Source of the DNA: Pseudomonadota bacterium
GTDB lineage: Bacteria > Pseudomonadota > Gammaproteobacteria > Steroidobacterales > Steroidobacteraceae
NCBI GenBank assembly: GCA_018241505.1
Contig: JAFEDS010000013.1
Location: 1,417 to 65,416 of the forward strand
DNA: 64,000 bases
Reading direction: 5' to 3'
The position numbers and the translations under genes are program-made. Below the pieces are notes generated by a model. That model was given only the letters and a program-made list of their open reading frames with translations, did not search any database and was not told the origin of the DNA. Position 1 is the stretch's first letter. Each line of letters starts with the position of its first letter. This document shows positions 9,506 to 17,822 of the stretch, piece by piece.

Positions 9506-10354
9506 ATGCAGGTCTACGCGATATCGGATGTTCATGCGGATTTCCGCGACAACCTCTGGCAGCTCGAGCAGTTGCCGCGGCACAACTATGCGGCGGATGC
9601 GCTCATTGTTGCGGGAGATGTGAGCCACGAGCCGGAGGTCCTGCGCAGGACTTTCGATATCTTCCTCGAGCGATTTCGCGAGGTGTTCTTCGTTCCCGGC
9701 AACCACGAACTGTGGATACGGGAAGGACAACACGCGAGCTCTGTGGAGAAGTTCCAGGAAGTGCTGCGGCTGTGCCATTCGCTCGGCGTGCATACGGGGC
9801 CGGAAGTCGTCGGCTCCGGTGAAGACCGGGTATGCGTCGTGCCGTTGTTCTCGTGGTATACGCGGCCCGGTGAAGGCAGTGACAGTTTGTTTCGCGAGCG
9901 CCCGATGCAGGAGCCGGCGGAGTCCGTATGGGCTGATGACTACCTGGTGAAATGGCCCAGGAGCGGCGGTTTCCGGCCAGTGCAATATTTTCTGGATCTG
10001 AATGCCGAGCGCCTGAATGGCGCCTACCGGCACGGCAACCGGATTTCCTTCAGTCATTTCCTGCCGCGGCAGGACTTGATGTTTGCGGCGCGCGGGGAGC
10101 TGCCCCCTGCCGCGCCGGATCCCGGGCGGGCGCTCTTCAATTTCTCAACCGTGGCCGGTTCCAGCCTGATTGATGAGCAGATCCGGCAGTTGGGGTCACG
10201 GCTGCATGTGTATGGACACCAACACCGCAATCGCCGGCGGTTGTACGACGGTGTCTGGTATGTATCCAACTGCCTCGGATATCCGGAAGAGCGGCGCGGC
10301 AGGGTCATTCAGGACCCGGGCGACATCCTGCAATCGGTGTGGCCGCTGGTCTGA
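9506..10354 (+). CDS. Metallophosphoesterase
   Basis: A calcineurin-like metallophosphoesterase of 282 residues. The dinuclear metal site motifs are visible in order: SDVHADF (D-x-H), VAGDVSH (GD), VPGNHELW (GNHE) and a C-terminal YGHQHR (GHxH). The ATG at 9506 puts the first beta strand (QVYAISD) at the N-terminus, as in the family. An in-frame ATG at 9443 lies 11 bases after an AGGAG and would add 21 residues without family character, so the start is not settled. It lies 80 bases downstream of the flippase on the same strand and may belong to that operon. Its phosphoester substrate is unknown. Confidence 0.88.
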   Translation: MQVYAISDVHADFRDNLWQLEQLPRHNYAADALIVAGDVSHEPEVLRRTFDIFLERFREVFFVPGNHELWIREGQHASSVEKFQEVLRLCHSLGVHTGPEVVGSGEDRVCVVPLFSWYTRPGEGSDSLFRERPMQEPAESVWADDYLVKWPRSGGFRPVQYFLDLNAERLNGAYRHGNRISFSHFLPRQDLMFAARGELPPAAPDPGRALFNFSTVAGSSLIDEQIRQLGSRLHVYGHQHRNRRRLYDGVWYVSNCLGYPEERRGRVIQDPGDILQSVWPLV

Positions 10355-10357
10355 CCG

Positions 10358-11287
10358 CTACCGCACGCTTTGCCCGTGAGGTGCGAGCGTCTGCAGCGTG
10401 GCCTGGAGCTCTTGTGTGACCTGGATGGCGACGTCGCCTTGCACCTTCAATACATCGTCCGACTCCCGGTCGAAGGTTCGCGCCCACACAACAAAGCCGT
10501 TGTCAGCTCGAACCAAGCGCGCCGCGACGCGGACAGTGGAGCCCGATTTGCGCAGACTTCCATCCACGATGTAGGCCACACCGAGCTCCCGCGCGATGTT
10601 GGCCACCGTCATTTGCTTATTTTTGAAGTAGAAGGCGGCGGTCGCGGACGGGACCCTGAGGTCGGGCACCCTGCTGAGGTCATCGATCAGCTCTTCGGTC
10701 AGCCCGTCCGCGAAGAACTCCTGGTCCATGGATTCGGTGGTCAGGTCCAGGAAGGGCAGCACGGCGACGGACCTCTGCGGCGGCACTGTTGCACCAGGGT
10801 CGACCGAGGCCGCCTGCGCCAGGCACAGCACCGCGCCAACCGCCAGCAAGGTGCCGAGCCTCCAGCGCCGCGCGGACGTGGTCGGCGCGAAGCGGGCGAA
10901 CGGCGCCGATACCGCACCTGCCACCGGCGCCGATACCGCGTCTGCCACCGGCGCAGGGCCCGCGGCTCCATGAGCGCCTGCTGCCGCAGTCTCCACCCGC
11001 GCCACCATCCGGTACCCCCGACGCGGCACCGTCGCGATGTAGGCGGGCTTCTTCGAATCATCCCCCAGCACCCGCCGAAGCGCAGCAACCGCCTGATAAA
11101 CAGAGTCCTGGGTCACCACGACCCCACTCCAGGCCTCGGCGAGGAGTTCCTCCGTGGTAACGACCTCACCAGCGCGAGCGGCCAGGGACATCAGCACGCG
11201 CATCAGCCGCGCGTCCACGCGCACGGTTTCACCGCCGCGCGAGATCTGGCTGGCCACCGGGTCAACGGCCCACTCGCCAACAATCAT
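10358..11287 (-). CDS. CadC-like winged-helix membrane regulator with TolB-like domain
   Basis: A 309-residue protein. Residues 1-95 form an OmpR/PhoB-type winged helix (LMRVLMSLAARAGEVVTTEELL; VLGDDSKKPAYIATVPRRGYRM). A Pro/Ala/Val-rich linker made partly of a DNA tandem repeat follows, then one transmembrane helix (LGTLLAVGAVLCLAQAA, residue ~145), then a periplasmic domain (SVAVLPFLDLT, FADGLTEELIDDLSRVPDLRV, YIVDGSLRKSG) of the type found in CadC-like and adenylate-cyclase-linked regulators. It probably binds DNA in the cytoplasm and senses a signal across the inner membrane. It is transcribed away from the GH2 gene's promoter, 83 bases downstream of that gene, so control of galactoside use is possible but unproven. 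Confidence 0.88.
   Translation of the reverse strand: MIVGEWAVDPVASQISRGGETVRVDARLMRVLMSLAARAGEVVTTEELLAEAWSGVVVTQDSVYQAVAALRRVLGDDSKKPAYIATVPRRGYRMVARVETAAAGAHGAAGPAPVADAVSAPVAGAVSAPFARFAPTTSARRWRLGTLLAVGAVLCLAQAASVDPGATVPPQRSVAVLPFLDLTTESMDQEFFADGLTEELIDDLSRVPDLRVPSATAAFYFKNKQMTVANIARELGVAYIVDGSLRKSGSTVRVAARLVRADNGFVVWARTFDRESDDVLKVQGDVAIQVTQELQATLQTLAPHGQSVR
10901..10960. repeat. 24-bp tandem repeat in the regulator linker
   Basis: Two copies of a 24-bp unit (10901-10924 and 10925-10948) differ at two adjacent bases, and the first six bases of a third copy follow. The unit length is a multiple of three, so copy number changes would lengthen or shorten the Pro/Ala/Val linker between the DNA-binding domain and the membrane helix without breaking the frame. 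Confidence 0.85.
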
Positions 11288-11370
11288 TCAAAGGCTCACT
11301 TCAGGGTATTTCCGGGTGCGTTTCAGGGCACTGCAACCCGCATTGTAAGCCCTCGTTTCGCGTTGTCGCG

Positions 11371-13836
11371 CTAGCGGCTCTCGAGGTCGATCTGCGCCGC
11401 TGCGAGGCCGGCGCCAGTGGCGGTGACGTGAACGGCCCCCGCCTCGTGCATCTTCGAACGCACAATCAACAGCGCCAGTCCATTGAACGCCCTGCGATGA
11501 TCGGCATGGAACGGCTCGACAGTCGCCGCATTTCCGTTGTCAACGGCCGCGATCTCGCCCGCTCCGGACACCTTGAAGCTGACGAGGTTGTCCGCAAGCG
11601 GACAAAAGTGTCCTGCCGAGTCCACAATCCGGGCCGTTATGAACGAAAGGTCGTCGCCATCGGCAGCAATGGCGCTCCGATCGGCCACCAACTCAATCCG
11701 CGCCGGCGAACCTGCCGTGTGCACTTCATCCCGGGCAACCACCTTGTCGCGCGAGTAGGCCGTCGCCAGCAAAGTGCCCGGTTGATAAGGCACTTCCCAC
11801 ATCAAACGATACTTGCTCTGAATCTTGCGCGTTGCGCTGACGTTGGGGCCCACGGGCAGCTCAACAGGGGTGTCGAAAGTCTTCCTGCGGCCGAGCGCTC
11901 GACCATTGAGCGACAACTCAACTTCCTCGGCGTTCGAATAGACCATCACCGGAATCTTCTCACCCTCGTGCCCCTTCCAGTTCCAGTGAGGCAACACGTG
12001 GACCATCGGTTCATGGGTCCACACACTTTGGTACAGGAAGTAACGGTCTTTCGGAAAGCCTGCGAGGTCGACCATTCCGAAATACGAGCTGCGGGCGGGC
12101 CAGTCGTGCTCATTGTGTACTGTGTCTTCGCCGAAGTAGGGGGTGGGCTCGCCAATGTAGTCAAAACCCGTCCAGACAAACTCGCCCAGCACCGCGGGGA
12201 GGGCATCCTGCGCGGCAAACTCCACATCGGGACAATACGCCCAGGGCGGCGCTACAACATCGTAGCTGGTGATCTGCAGGGACGGGTCCTTGTCATAGGC
12301 TTTGATGGGCAGATGGTAGATACCGCGGCTGCTGACACAGGAGGCGGTTTCGGAACCGTAGATCGCCCACTTGGGATGCGCGTCGTGAATGCGTTGATAA
12401 AAAGTGGGTTTGTAGTTGAATCCGGGCACATCCACTTCGTCGGCGAGCCGGTTGCGAATGGCGTCAGCCCAGTTGTTGAAGGCCGATGTCGTGGGGCGGG
12501 TAGGATCTTCCGAATGAAACAAGCCGGTCAGCCGCCGCGCTTCGCGCCAGCCATCCGCAGTGCGTTGCTCGGGAATCTCGTTGCCGATGCTCCACAGGAT
12601 GATGCTCGGATGATTGCGATCCCTGCGCACCATGTCGCGCAGGTCCCGCTCGGACCATGCGTCGAAGTATTTACTGTAGTCATTGGGTACTTTCGGAATG
12701 CGCCACATGTCGAAGGCCTCATCCATCACGAGGAAGCCCATCCGATCGGCGTACTCCAGCAGCTCCGGAGCTGGCGGGTTGTGACTCGTGCGAATCGCAT
12801 TGACACCCGCACGCCTCATGATTTGCAACTGGCGCTCAATGGCACGCCGGTTCACCGCTGTGCCCAGGGCCCCGAGGTCGTGATGCAGGCAGACGCCGTG
12901 CAGCTTCAGAATGCGCCCGTTCAAAGAGAACCCCTTTTGGGCGTCGAATCCGATTGAACGGATGCCGAAAGGCGTCACGTAACGATCGAGCACCCGATCA
13001 CGTTCGATCACTTCCGTGACCAGCGTGTAGAGGTACGGATTGTCGATGTCCCAAAGCTGGGGGTGTGCCACGACCAACTGTGTTGGCACGGTGCTTCCAG
13101 TACCCGCTGGAACCGTGGCGGCCGACTCAACGCGTGTTACTTCCCGACCCGCTTGGTCAACAACCGCGGTCCGTAGGACAATCGACGCTGGAGCTGTCAG
13201 CCGGTTGCGCAGCTCGGTTTTCACTGCAACCGTGGCGCGGTCAGCCGTAATTTCCGGTGTCGTGACGTAAGTTCCCCACCGCGCCACCGCAACGGCCTCG
13301 GTGGTGTCCAACCAGACATTCCGATAAATGCCGGCCCCCGGATACCAGCGCGACGAGTTGGCTTCGGGAGCAAGGCGCACCGCAATGACATTCGGTTTGC
13401 CCGCCGGTTGCAGATACGGGGTCAGATCGAAGGAAAATCCGCTGTAGCCATAGGGCCGCCCACCGAGCTCGTGGCCATTCAGCCAGACGCGGGAGTTGGC
13501 CATCGCTCCATCGAACTCAATGGCGTAATAGTGGTGGCCGGGCAGTGTGAATGTTTTTCGGTACCAGCCGACCCCGGAAATGGGCAGGGCACCGGTGTGG
13601 GGGTTCAGGTTGCGGTCGAAGGGCCCTTCAATAGCCCAGTCATGCGGCAGGCGGAGCAACTTCCAGCGGCGAGCATCGAACCCAGGCTGCTCCGCTCCTG
13701 CGGCGTCGGCTCGCAAAAAGCGCCAATCGTCATTGAATGAAGCGTGACGCGCGCTCAGCGTCTCGGCACGCGCCTGCCCGACGCAGAACGCGGTGAGCAC
13801 TGCGAGAGCGCTACAAACTACGAGGGGGCGGAACAA
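11371..13836 (-). CDS. Secreted GH2 beta-galactosidase (GalB type)
   Basis: An 821-residue glycoside hydrolase family 2 enzyme. A signal peptide (LVVCSALAVLTAFCVGQARA) is followed by the sugar-binding jelly roll (residues ~30-180), an immunoglobulin-like domain, the TIM barrel (~300-600) and C-terminal accessory domains including a DUF4982-like region. The acid/base is probably Glu420 (WSIGNE) and the nucleophile Glu496 (YGSETAS); their spacing of 76 equals that in E. coli LacZ. Family members release terminal beta-galactose and some act on other beta-glycosides. The start is a TTG, with a good minus-strand promoter just upstream. Head-to-head with the galactose catabolic operon, it likely supplies that operon with galactose from outside the cytoplasm. 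Confidence 0.93.
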   Translation of the reverse strand: MFRPLVVCSALAVLTAFCVGQARAETLSARHASFNDDWRFLRADAAGAEQPGFDARRWKLLRLPHDWAIEGPFDRNLNPHTGALPISGVGWYRKTFTLPGHHYYAIEFDGAMANSRVWLNGHELGGRPYGYSGFSFDLTPYLQPAGKPNVIAVRLAPEANSSRWYPGAGIYRNVWLDTTEAVAVARWGTYVTTPEITADRATVAVKTELRNRLTAPASIVLRTAVVDQAGREVTRVESAATVPAGTGSTVPTQLVVAHPQLWDIDNPYLYTLVTEVIERDRVLDRYVTPFGIRSIGFDAQKGFSLNGRILKLHGVCLHHDLGALGTAVNRRAIERQLQIMRRAGVNAIRTSHNPPAPELLEYADRMGFLVMDEAFDMWRIPKVPNDYSKYFDAWSERDLRDMVRRDRNHPSIILWSIGNEIPEQRTADGWREARRLTGLFHSEDPTRPTTSAFNNWADAIRNRLADEVDVPGFNYKPTFYQRIHDAHPKWAIYGSETASCVSSRGIYHLPIKAYDKDPSLQITSYDVVAPPWAYCPDVEFAAQDALPAVLGEFVWTGFDYIGEPTPYFGEDTVHNEHDWPARSSYFGMVDLAGFPKDRYFLYQSVWTHEPMVHVLPHWNWKGHEGEKIPVMVYSNAEEVELSLNGRALGRRKTFDTPVELPVGPNVSATRKIQSKYRLMWEVPYQPGTLLATAYSRDKVVARDEVHTAGSPARIELVADRSAIAADGDDLSFITARIVDSAGHFCPLADNLVSFKVSGAGEIAAVDNGNAATVEPFHADHRRAFNGLALLIVRSKMHEAGAVHVTATGAGLAAAQIDLESR

Positions 13837-13852
13837 AGTCGGTCCAACGACT

Positions 13853-13881
13853 TGGTGTCTGTAGTAAATCTCATTTATATT
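13853..13881 (+). promoter_or_regulatory. Putative sigma-70 promoter for the dgoK operon
   Basis: On the plus strand TTGGTG (13853-13858) and TATATT (13876-13881) are 17 bp apart, about 30 bp before the dgoK start. The -10 region overlaps that of the opposing promoter, so one bound repressor could silence both directions. Confidence 0.45.
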
Positions 13882-13906
13882 ATAAAAGCACTCAATGAGG
13901 GGTCAA
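13879..13906 (-). promoter_or_regulatory. Putative sigma-70 promoter for the GH2 gene
   Basis: On the minus strand TTGACC (13906-13901) and a perfect TATAAT (13884-13879) are separated by 16 bp. They lie about 40 bp upstream of the GH2 TTG start. This is a motif match only. Confidence 0.6.
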
Positions 13907-13912
13907 TAGGCG

Positions 13913-14824
13913 TTGTCAGCGCAAGGGGATTTCATAGCCGGCGACTGGGGCACGAGCCACCTGCGCCTGTTTCTGTGCGATGCGCGGGGCGCGGTTCGCG
14001 ACTCAGCCACCGGTCCGGGCGTTGCCGGCAGCGACGGCCGGTGCGGGGAAATTTTCGACTCCCTGGCTTCGAAGTGGGGTGAGCATCTGCCGGCCGTCCT
14101 GTGCGGCATGGTTGGCTCCAACATCGGTTGGCTGCAGGCGCCGTACGCGCCCTGTCCGGCAACGCTTGCGGATATCGCCGGCCGCAGCGCCAGCCTGCGC
14201 GACGGCCGTATTCGCATCGTTCCGGGGCTCGAGTGCCGCAATCATTTTGACGCTCCCGATTTTATGCGCGGCGAAGAGACCCAGATTCTCGGCGCGTTGG
14301 CACTCGCGCCCTGCCTGCACCAGGGGCGGCAACTGCTGTGCCTGCCGGGCACCCACTCGAAATGGGCGGTTCTGAACGATGGCGTGGTGAGTGAATTTCT
14401 GACCGCGCCGACGGGTGAGCTGTTCAACCTGCTGTCGACTCACAGCGTGTTGATTCGTGAACGCGGCGACCTGACCGAGCCTGCGTTCTGCCATGGCCTC
14501 GCGCAGTTCGCGCGCTTCCCGGCCGCTCAGTTGCTGCACAGACTGTTTGAATGCCGCAGCCGCAGCCTGGCGGGCGAGCTCGTGCCGCGTGACGCCGCCG
14601 CATTCCTGTCCGGACTGTTGGTGGCCAGTGACATTGCCGGCGCGGTCGCCGCCCTCGGCCCGGCAACGACCGTGTATCTCATCGGCTCCCCCAACCTGAC
14701 CCGTCTCTACGCCGACGGCCTGGGCCATCACGGCCTCGGCCAGTCACACACCATCGATGGTTCCGCCGCCGCGCTCGCGGGACTGGCGCAAATCCGCAGA
14801 CAACTGGTGACCCATGCCAATTGA
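13913..14824 (+). CDS. dgoK: 2-dehydro-3-deoxygalactonokinase
   Basis: A 303-residue sugar kinase. The N-terminal FIAGDWGTSHLRL phosphate-binding motif, the CGMVGSNIGW segment and the LPGTHSKWA segment match DgoK. It phosphorylates 2-keto-3-deoxygalactonate at C6 with ATP in the cytoplasm, the step before the aldolase encoded next. The first usable codon is a TTG at 13913 that puts the family motif close to the N-terminus. It is the first gene of a compact five-gene operon and overlaps dgoA by 11 bases. Confidence 0.93.
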   Translation: MSAQGDFIAGDWGTSHLRLFLCDARGAVRDSATGPGVAGSDGRCGEIFDSLASKWGEHLPAVLCGMVGSNIGWLQAPYAPCPATLADIAGRSASLRDGRIRIVPGLECRNHFDAPDFMRGEETQILGALALAPCLHQGRQLLCLPGTHSKWAVLNDGVVSEFLTAPTGELFNLLSTHSVLIRERGDLTEPAFCHGLAQFARFPAAQLLHRLFECRSRSLAGELVPRDAAAFLSGLLVASDIAGAVAALGPATTVYLIGSPNLTRLYADGLGHHGLGQSHTIDGSAAALAGLAQIRRQLVTHAN

Positions 14825-15512
14825 CCCCGCCGCAAAGGCTCCCACAGCCCCCGACCCCACAGCCACCGACCCCACAGCGACCGGCGCCGCCAGATCTACT
14901 ATCGATTCCGCGGCGCTCGTCGCAATCCTGCGCGGACTCGAGCCCACGCGCGCGCTCGACACAGGCCGCGTGCTCCACGCCGCCGGCTTTCGTGTCGTCG
15001 AGGTGCCACTCAACTCGCCAGATCCCTTCAAGAGCATTGAAGCACTGGCCGCTCGCCATTGCGACTGTCTGATTGGCGCGGGCACGGTGCTGGACAGGGA
15101 AGCGGTTACCCAAACGCATGCGGCGGGCGGCCGCCTCATCGTCGCGCCAAACTGCGACCCTGACGTGATCCGCAGCGCGTTGGATCTGGGCATGGAAGTA
15201 CTGCCTGGAATTGCTACACCGACAGAAGCCTTCGCCGCAATCAAAGCCGGCGCCACCCGGCTGAAAATCTTTCCCGCCGCTACCTGCGGACCCCGTTTTC
15301 TGCAGGCGATCCGGGCGGTGCTGCCAAAAGGCGTTCGGCTGTATCCCGTAGGAGGCGTAGGTGCCGCCGATATTCCGGCGTGGGTGGCGGCGGGCGCCGC
15401 TGGTTTCGGCTTCGGCAGCGAGTTGTTCCGACCCGAATACGAGGTGACGGAAGTCGGACGGCGCGCCGGCCAGTTGGTCACGGCATTCCAGGCCGCACGG
15501 CGGCAACACTGA
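14814..15512 (+). CDS. dgoA: 2-dehydro-3-deoxy-6-phosphogalactonate aldolase
   Basis: A KDPG/KDPGal aldolase of 232 residues that splits 2-keto-3-deoxy-6-phosphogalactonate to pyruvate and glyceraldehyde 3-phosphate. The barrel begins at ALVAILRGLEP (residue ~36). The general-base Glu is in FRVVEVPLNS, and the Schiff-base Lys is in ATRLKIFPAA. The protein has about 30 extra N-terminal residues of Pro/Thr/Ala repeats that the family normally lacks, encoded by a short tandem repeat. Translation may really begin later, but no better ATG with a ribosome site is seen. Its start lies inside dgoK and its stop abuts the symporter ATG. Confidence 0.92.
   Translation: MPIDPAAKAPTAPDPTATDPTATGAARSTIDSAALVAILRGLEPTRALDTGRVLHAAGFRVVEVPLNSPDPFKSIEALAARHCDCLIGAGTVLDREAVTQTHAAGGRLIVAPNCDPDVIRSALDLGMEVLPGIATPTEAFAAIKAGATRLKIFPAATCGPRFLQAIRAVLPKGVRLYPVGGVGAADIPAWVAAGAAGFGFGSELFRPEYEVTEVGRRAGQLVTAFQAARRQH
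14841..14883. repeat. 15-bp tandem repeat in the 5' end of dgoA
   Basis: Imperfect 15-bp copies with a shared CCCACAGC core encode the Pro-Thr-Ala-rich N-terminal extension of DgoA. The frame is preserved. Confidence 0.65.
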
Positions 15513-17075
15513 ATGGGCATCTCAACGGTCGATATGTGGGTCGTTGGAATCTACGCCGTCGCTATCTTCACGCTGGCGCAATGGGTGTCGCGTGAGCGGG
15601 GCGAGCACAAGAAGAACGCCCAGGACTACTTCCTCGCCAGCCGGGCACTGCCCTGGTGGGCGATCGGCACTTCGCTCATTGCGGCGAATATTTCCGCCGA
15701 GCAGATCATTGGCATGTCCGGCTCCGGCTATGTCATCGGCTTAGGGATTGCCTCCTATGAATGGATGGCTGCGCTCACCCTCATTATTGTGGGCAAGTAC
15801 TTCCTGCCGGTGTTCCTGACGAACCGCATCTACACCATGCCGGAGTTCCTGGAGAAGCGCTTCAGTCCGCGCGTACGCACGGTGATGGCAATCTTCTGGC
15901 TCGGCGTGTACGTGTTCGTGAATCTCACGTCGATTCTCTGGCTCGGCGCCACCGCGGTGCATACGGTAGCCGGGGTCGAAGTTCAAACAGCGTTGCTGGC
16001 ACTGGCCGTGTTTGCCGGCGCCTATGCTCTGTACGGCGGGCTGAAGGCAGTTGCGCTGACCGACATCGTGCAGGTGTCTCTGTTGGTGCTGGGTGGTTTG
16101 ATCATCAGCTACCTCGCGCTCGACAAAGTCTCCGGCCACCAAGGCATCCTGCACGGTTTCCAATACTTGCAGGCCCATTTCCCCGAACACTTCAGGATGA
16201 TCCTGCCGGCCTCGGACCCCAACTACAAGGACCTGCCGGGCCTGTCGGTGCTGCTGGGCGGCCTGTGGGTCATGAACGTGTCCTACTGGGGATTCAACCA
16301 ATACATCATTCAGCGCGCGCTGGCGGCCAAGGACATCCGCGAGGCTCAGAAGGGCATTGTGCTGGCGGGCTTTCTCAAGCTGTTGATGCCGGTAATCATT
16401 GTGTTGCCGGGTATTGCGGCGGTCGCACTGGCGCCGCACCTGCCGCGGGCCGATGAGGCGTATCCCCATCTGATGGCGATGCTGCCGCCCGGCATTCTCG
16501 GCCTGGTCTTTGCCGCGCTCATTGCGGCCATCGTTGCGTCGATGGGCTCCAAGATCAACTCGATTGCGACCATCTTTACCATGGATGTCTACCGGCCGAT
16601 GCGCCCGGATGCCTCACCAGAACACCTGGTGGTGGTTGGACGGATCGTCGCGGTGCTCGCCTTGATCACCGCGAGCCTGGCGGCGAAGCCCTTGCTGGGC
16701 AGCTTCGATCAGGCCTTCCAGTTCATCCAGGAGTTCACCGGGTTCTTTACGCCGGGCATCTGTGTGATATTCCTGCTTGGCATGTTCTGGCCGCGATGCA
16801 CGGCCAGCGCCGCTCTCTCAGCCGCGATTGCCTCGGCGGGCCTGTCATTCGCCCTGAAACTGTTCTGGCCGGCACTGCCGTTCATTGATCGCGTCGGCGT
16901 GGTGTTCATTGCGTGCCTGGCGCTGGCAATCATGATCTCGTTCGCACAAAAGCCTGCGCCGTCCGCCATGACCATTCAGCTCGAGAACATCGACTATTCA
17001 ACCTCCGCCGCCTTCAACATCGCGGCGGCGGTGATAGTCATTGTCCTGGCTGTTCTGTACACCACCTGGTGGTAG
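15513..17075 (+). CDS. Sodium/sugar symporter, SSS family
   Basis: A 520-residue inner membrane transporter with about 14 helices, of the SSS (SGLT-like) family. The N-terminal DYFLASRALPWWAIGTSLIA and the NISAEQIIGMSGSGY segment carry the family's sodium-site region. GGLKAVALTDIVQ is the usual central signature. Its place between the aldolase and regulator genes of a galactose operon points to sodium-driven uptake of galactose or a related hexose. The ATG directly follows the dgoA stop with no gap. Confidence 0.92.
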   Translation: MGISTVDMWVVGIYAVAIFTLAQWVSRERGEHKKNAQDYFLASRALPWWAIGTSLIAANISAEQIIGMSGSGYVIGLGIASYEWMAALTLIIVGKYFLPVFLTNRIYTMPEFLEKRFSPRVRTVMAIFWLGVYVFVNLTSILWLGATAVHTVAGVEVQTALLALAVFAGAYALYGGLKAVALTDIVQVSLLVLGGLIISYLALDKVSGHQGILHGFQYLQAHFPEHFRMILPASDPNYKDLPGLSVLLGGLWVMNVSYWGFNQYIIQRALAAKDIREAQKGIVLAGFLKLLMPVIIVLPGIAAVALAPHLPRADEAYPHLMAMLPPGILGLVFAALIAAIVASMGSKINSIATIFTMDVYRPMRPDASPEHLVVVGRIVAVLALITASLAAKPLLGSFDQAFQFIQEFTGFFTPGICVIFLLGMFWPRCTASAALSAAIASAGLSFALKLFWPALPFIDRVGVVFIACLALAIMISFAQKPAPSAMTIQLENIDYSTSAAFNIAAAVIVIVLAVLYTTWW

Positions 17076-17080
17076 CGCGC

Positions 17081-17821
17081 ATGACTCGTATGCGGGGCCA
17101 GAATCTCACGCACGGCATTGCCCACGAGCTGGGCGTGGCTATTGTCACGGGTGTGTATTCAGCCGACAACCCGATTCCAATCGAAGCCGAGTTGTGCCGC
17201 CAGTACGAGGCGAGCCGCCCGGTGTTGCGCGAAGCCGTCAAGATGCTGACCGCCAAAGGTCTCCTGGCCGCGCGCCCCCGGCGCGGTACCTGGGTCCAAG
17301 CGGAGGAGAAATGGAACCTGCTGGATCCGGATGTGCTGGGCTGGCTGCTGGAGCGCAAATATTCGCCCGCACTGTTAATTGAGTTCACTGAAATCCGGCT
17401 GGCCATCGAACCCGGAGCGGCGGCGCTGGCGGCGCGTGCGGCCGGACCAGAAGAAAAGGCCGCCATTCGGGCGGGAATCGAACGCATGCGGGCGGCGGAT
17501 CGTGGCGATGACGATCCGTTGGATTCGGACATCGCCTTTCATGTGGCGGTGTTGCGAGCGAGCCGTAACCGCTTCTACGCCCAGCTCACCGGGTTTACCG
17601 CCACGGCGCTGCGTTTCAGCATTCAGGCCACCAATCGCTACAAGGGCGTGCAGCTCGCCAGCATTACCGAGCACCAGAAGGTGGCCGATGCCATCCTGGC
17701 CGGCCGGGCGGTGGCCGCCGGCGATGTCATGCGGAAGTTGATCCAGGAGGCGCTGGATCTCATTACGCGGCGCGAGGCGCGGCAGTCCGCGCGCCGCCCC
17801 TCAGCTCGCACGGGACGTTGA
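17081..17821 (+). CDS. FadR-type GntR regulator
   Basis: A 246-residue GntR-family regulator of the FadR subgroup. The N-terminal winged helix (IEAELCRQYEASRPVLREAVKML, then GLLAARPRRGTWV) is followed by an all-helical FCD ligand domain with likely metal-site residues in DSDIAFHVAVL and a later ITEHQKV. The ATG at 17081 is chosen because an in-frame extension would run into the symporter gene. DgoR-type repressors of galactonate genes belong to this family, so the likely job is to repress this operon, and perhaps the divergent GH2 gene, until a galactose or galactonate-type sugar acid is present. Confidence 0.9.
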   Translation: MTRMRGQNLTHGIAHELGVAIVTGVYSADNPIPIEAELCRQYEASRPVLREAVKMLTAKGLLAARPRRGTWVQAEEKWNLLDPDVLGWLLERKYSPALLIEFTEIRLAIEPGAAALAARAAGPEEKAAIRAGIERMRAADRGDDDPLDSDIAFHVAVLRASRNRFYAQLTGFTATALRFSIQATNRYKGVQLASITEHQKVADAILAGRAVAAGDVMRKLIQEALDLITRREARQSARRPSARTGR

Positions 17822-17822
17822 C

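Noticed and set aside
11428-12957. 509-codon plus-strand frame opposite the GH2 gene
   Set aside because: It is a shadow frame; the minus strand carries all GH2 motifs and a signal peptide.
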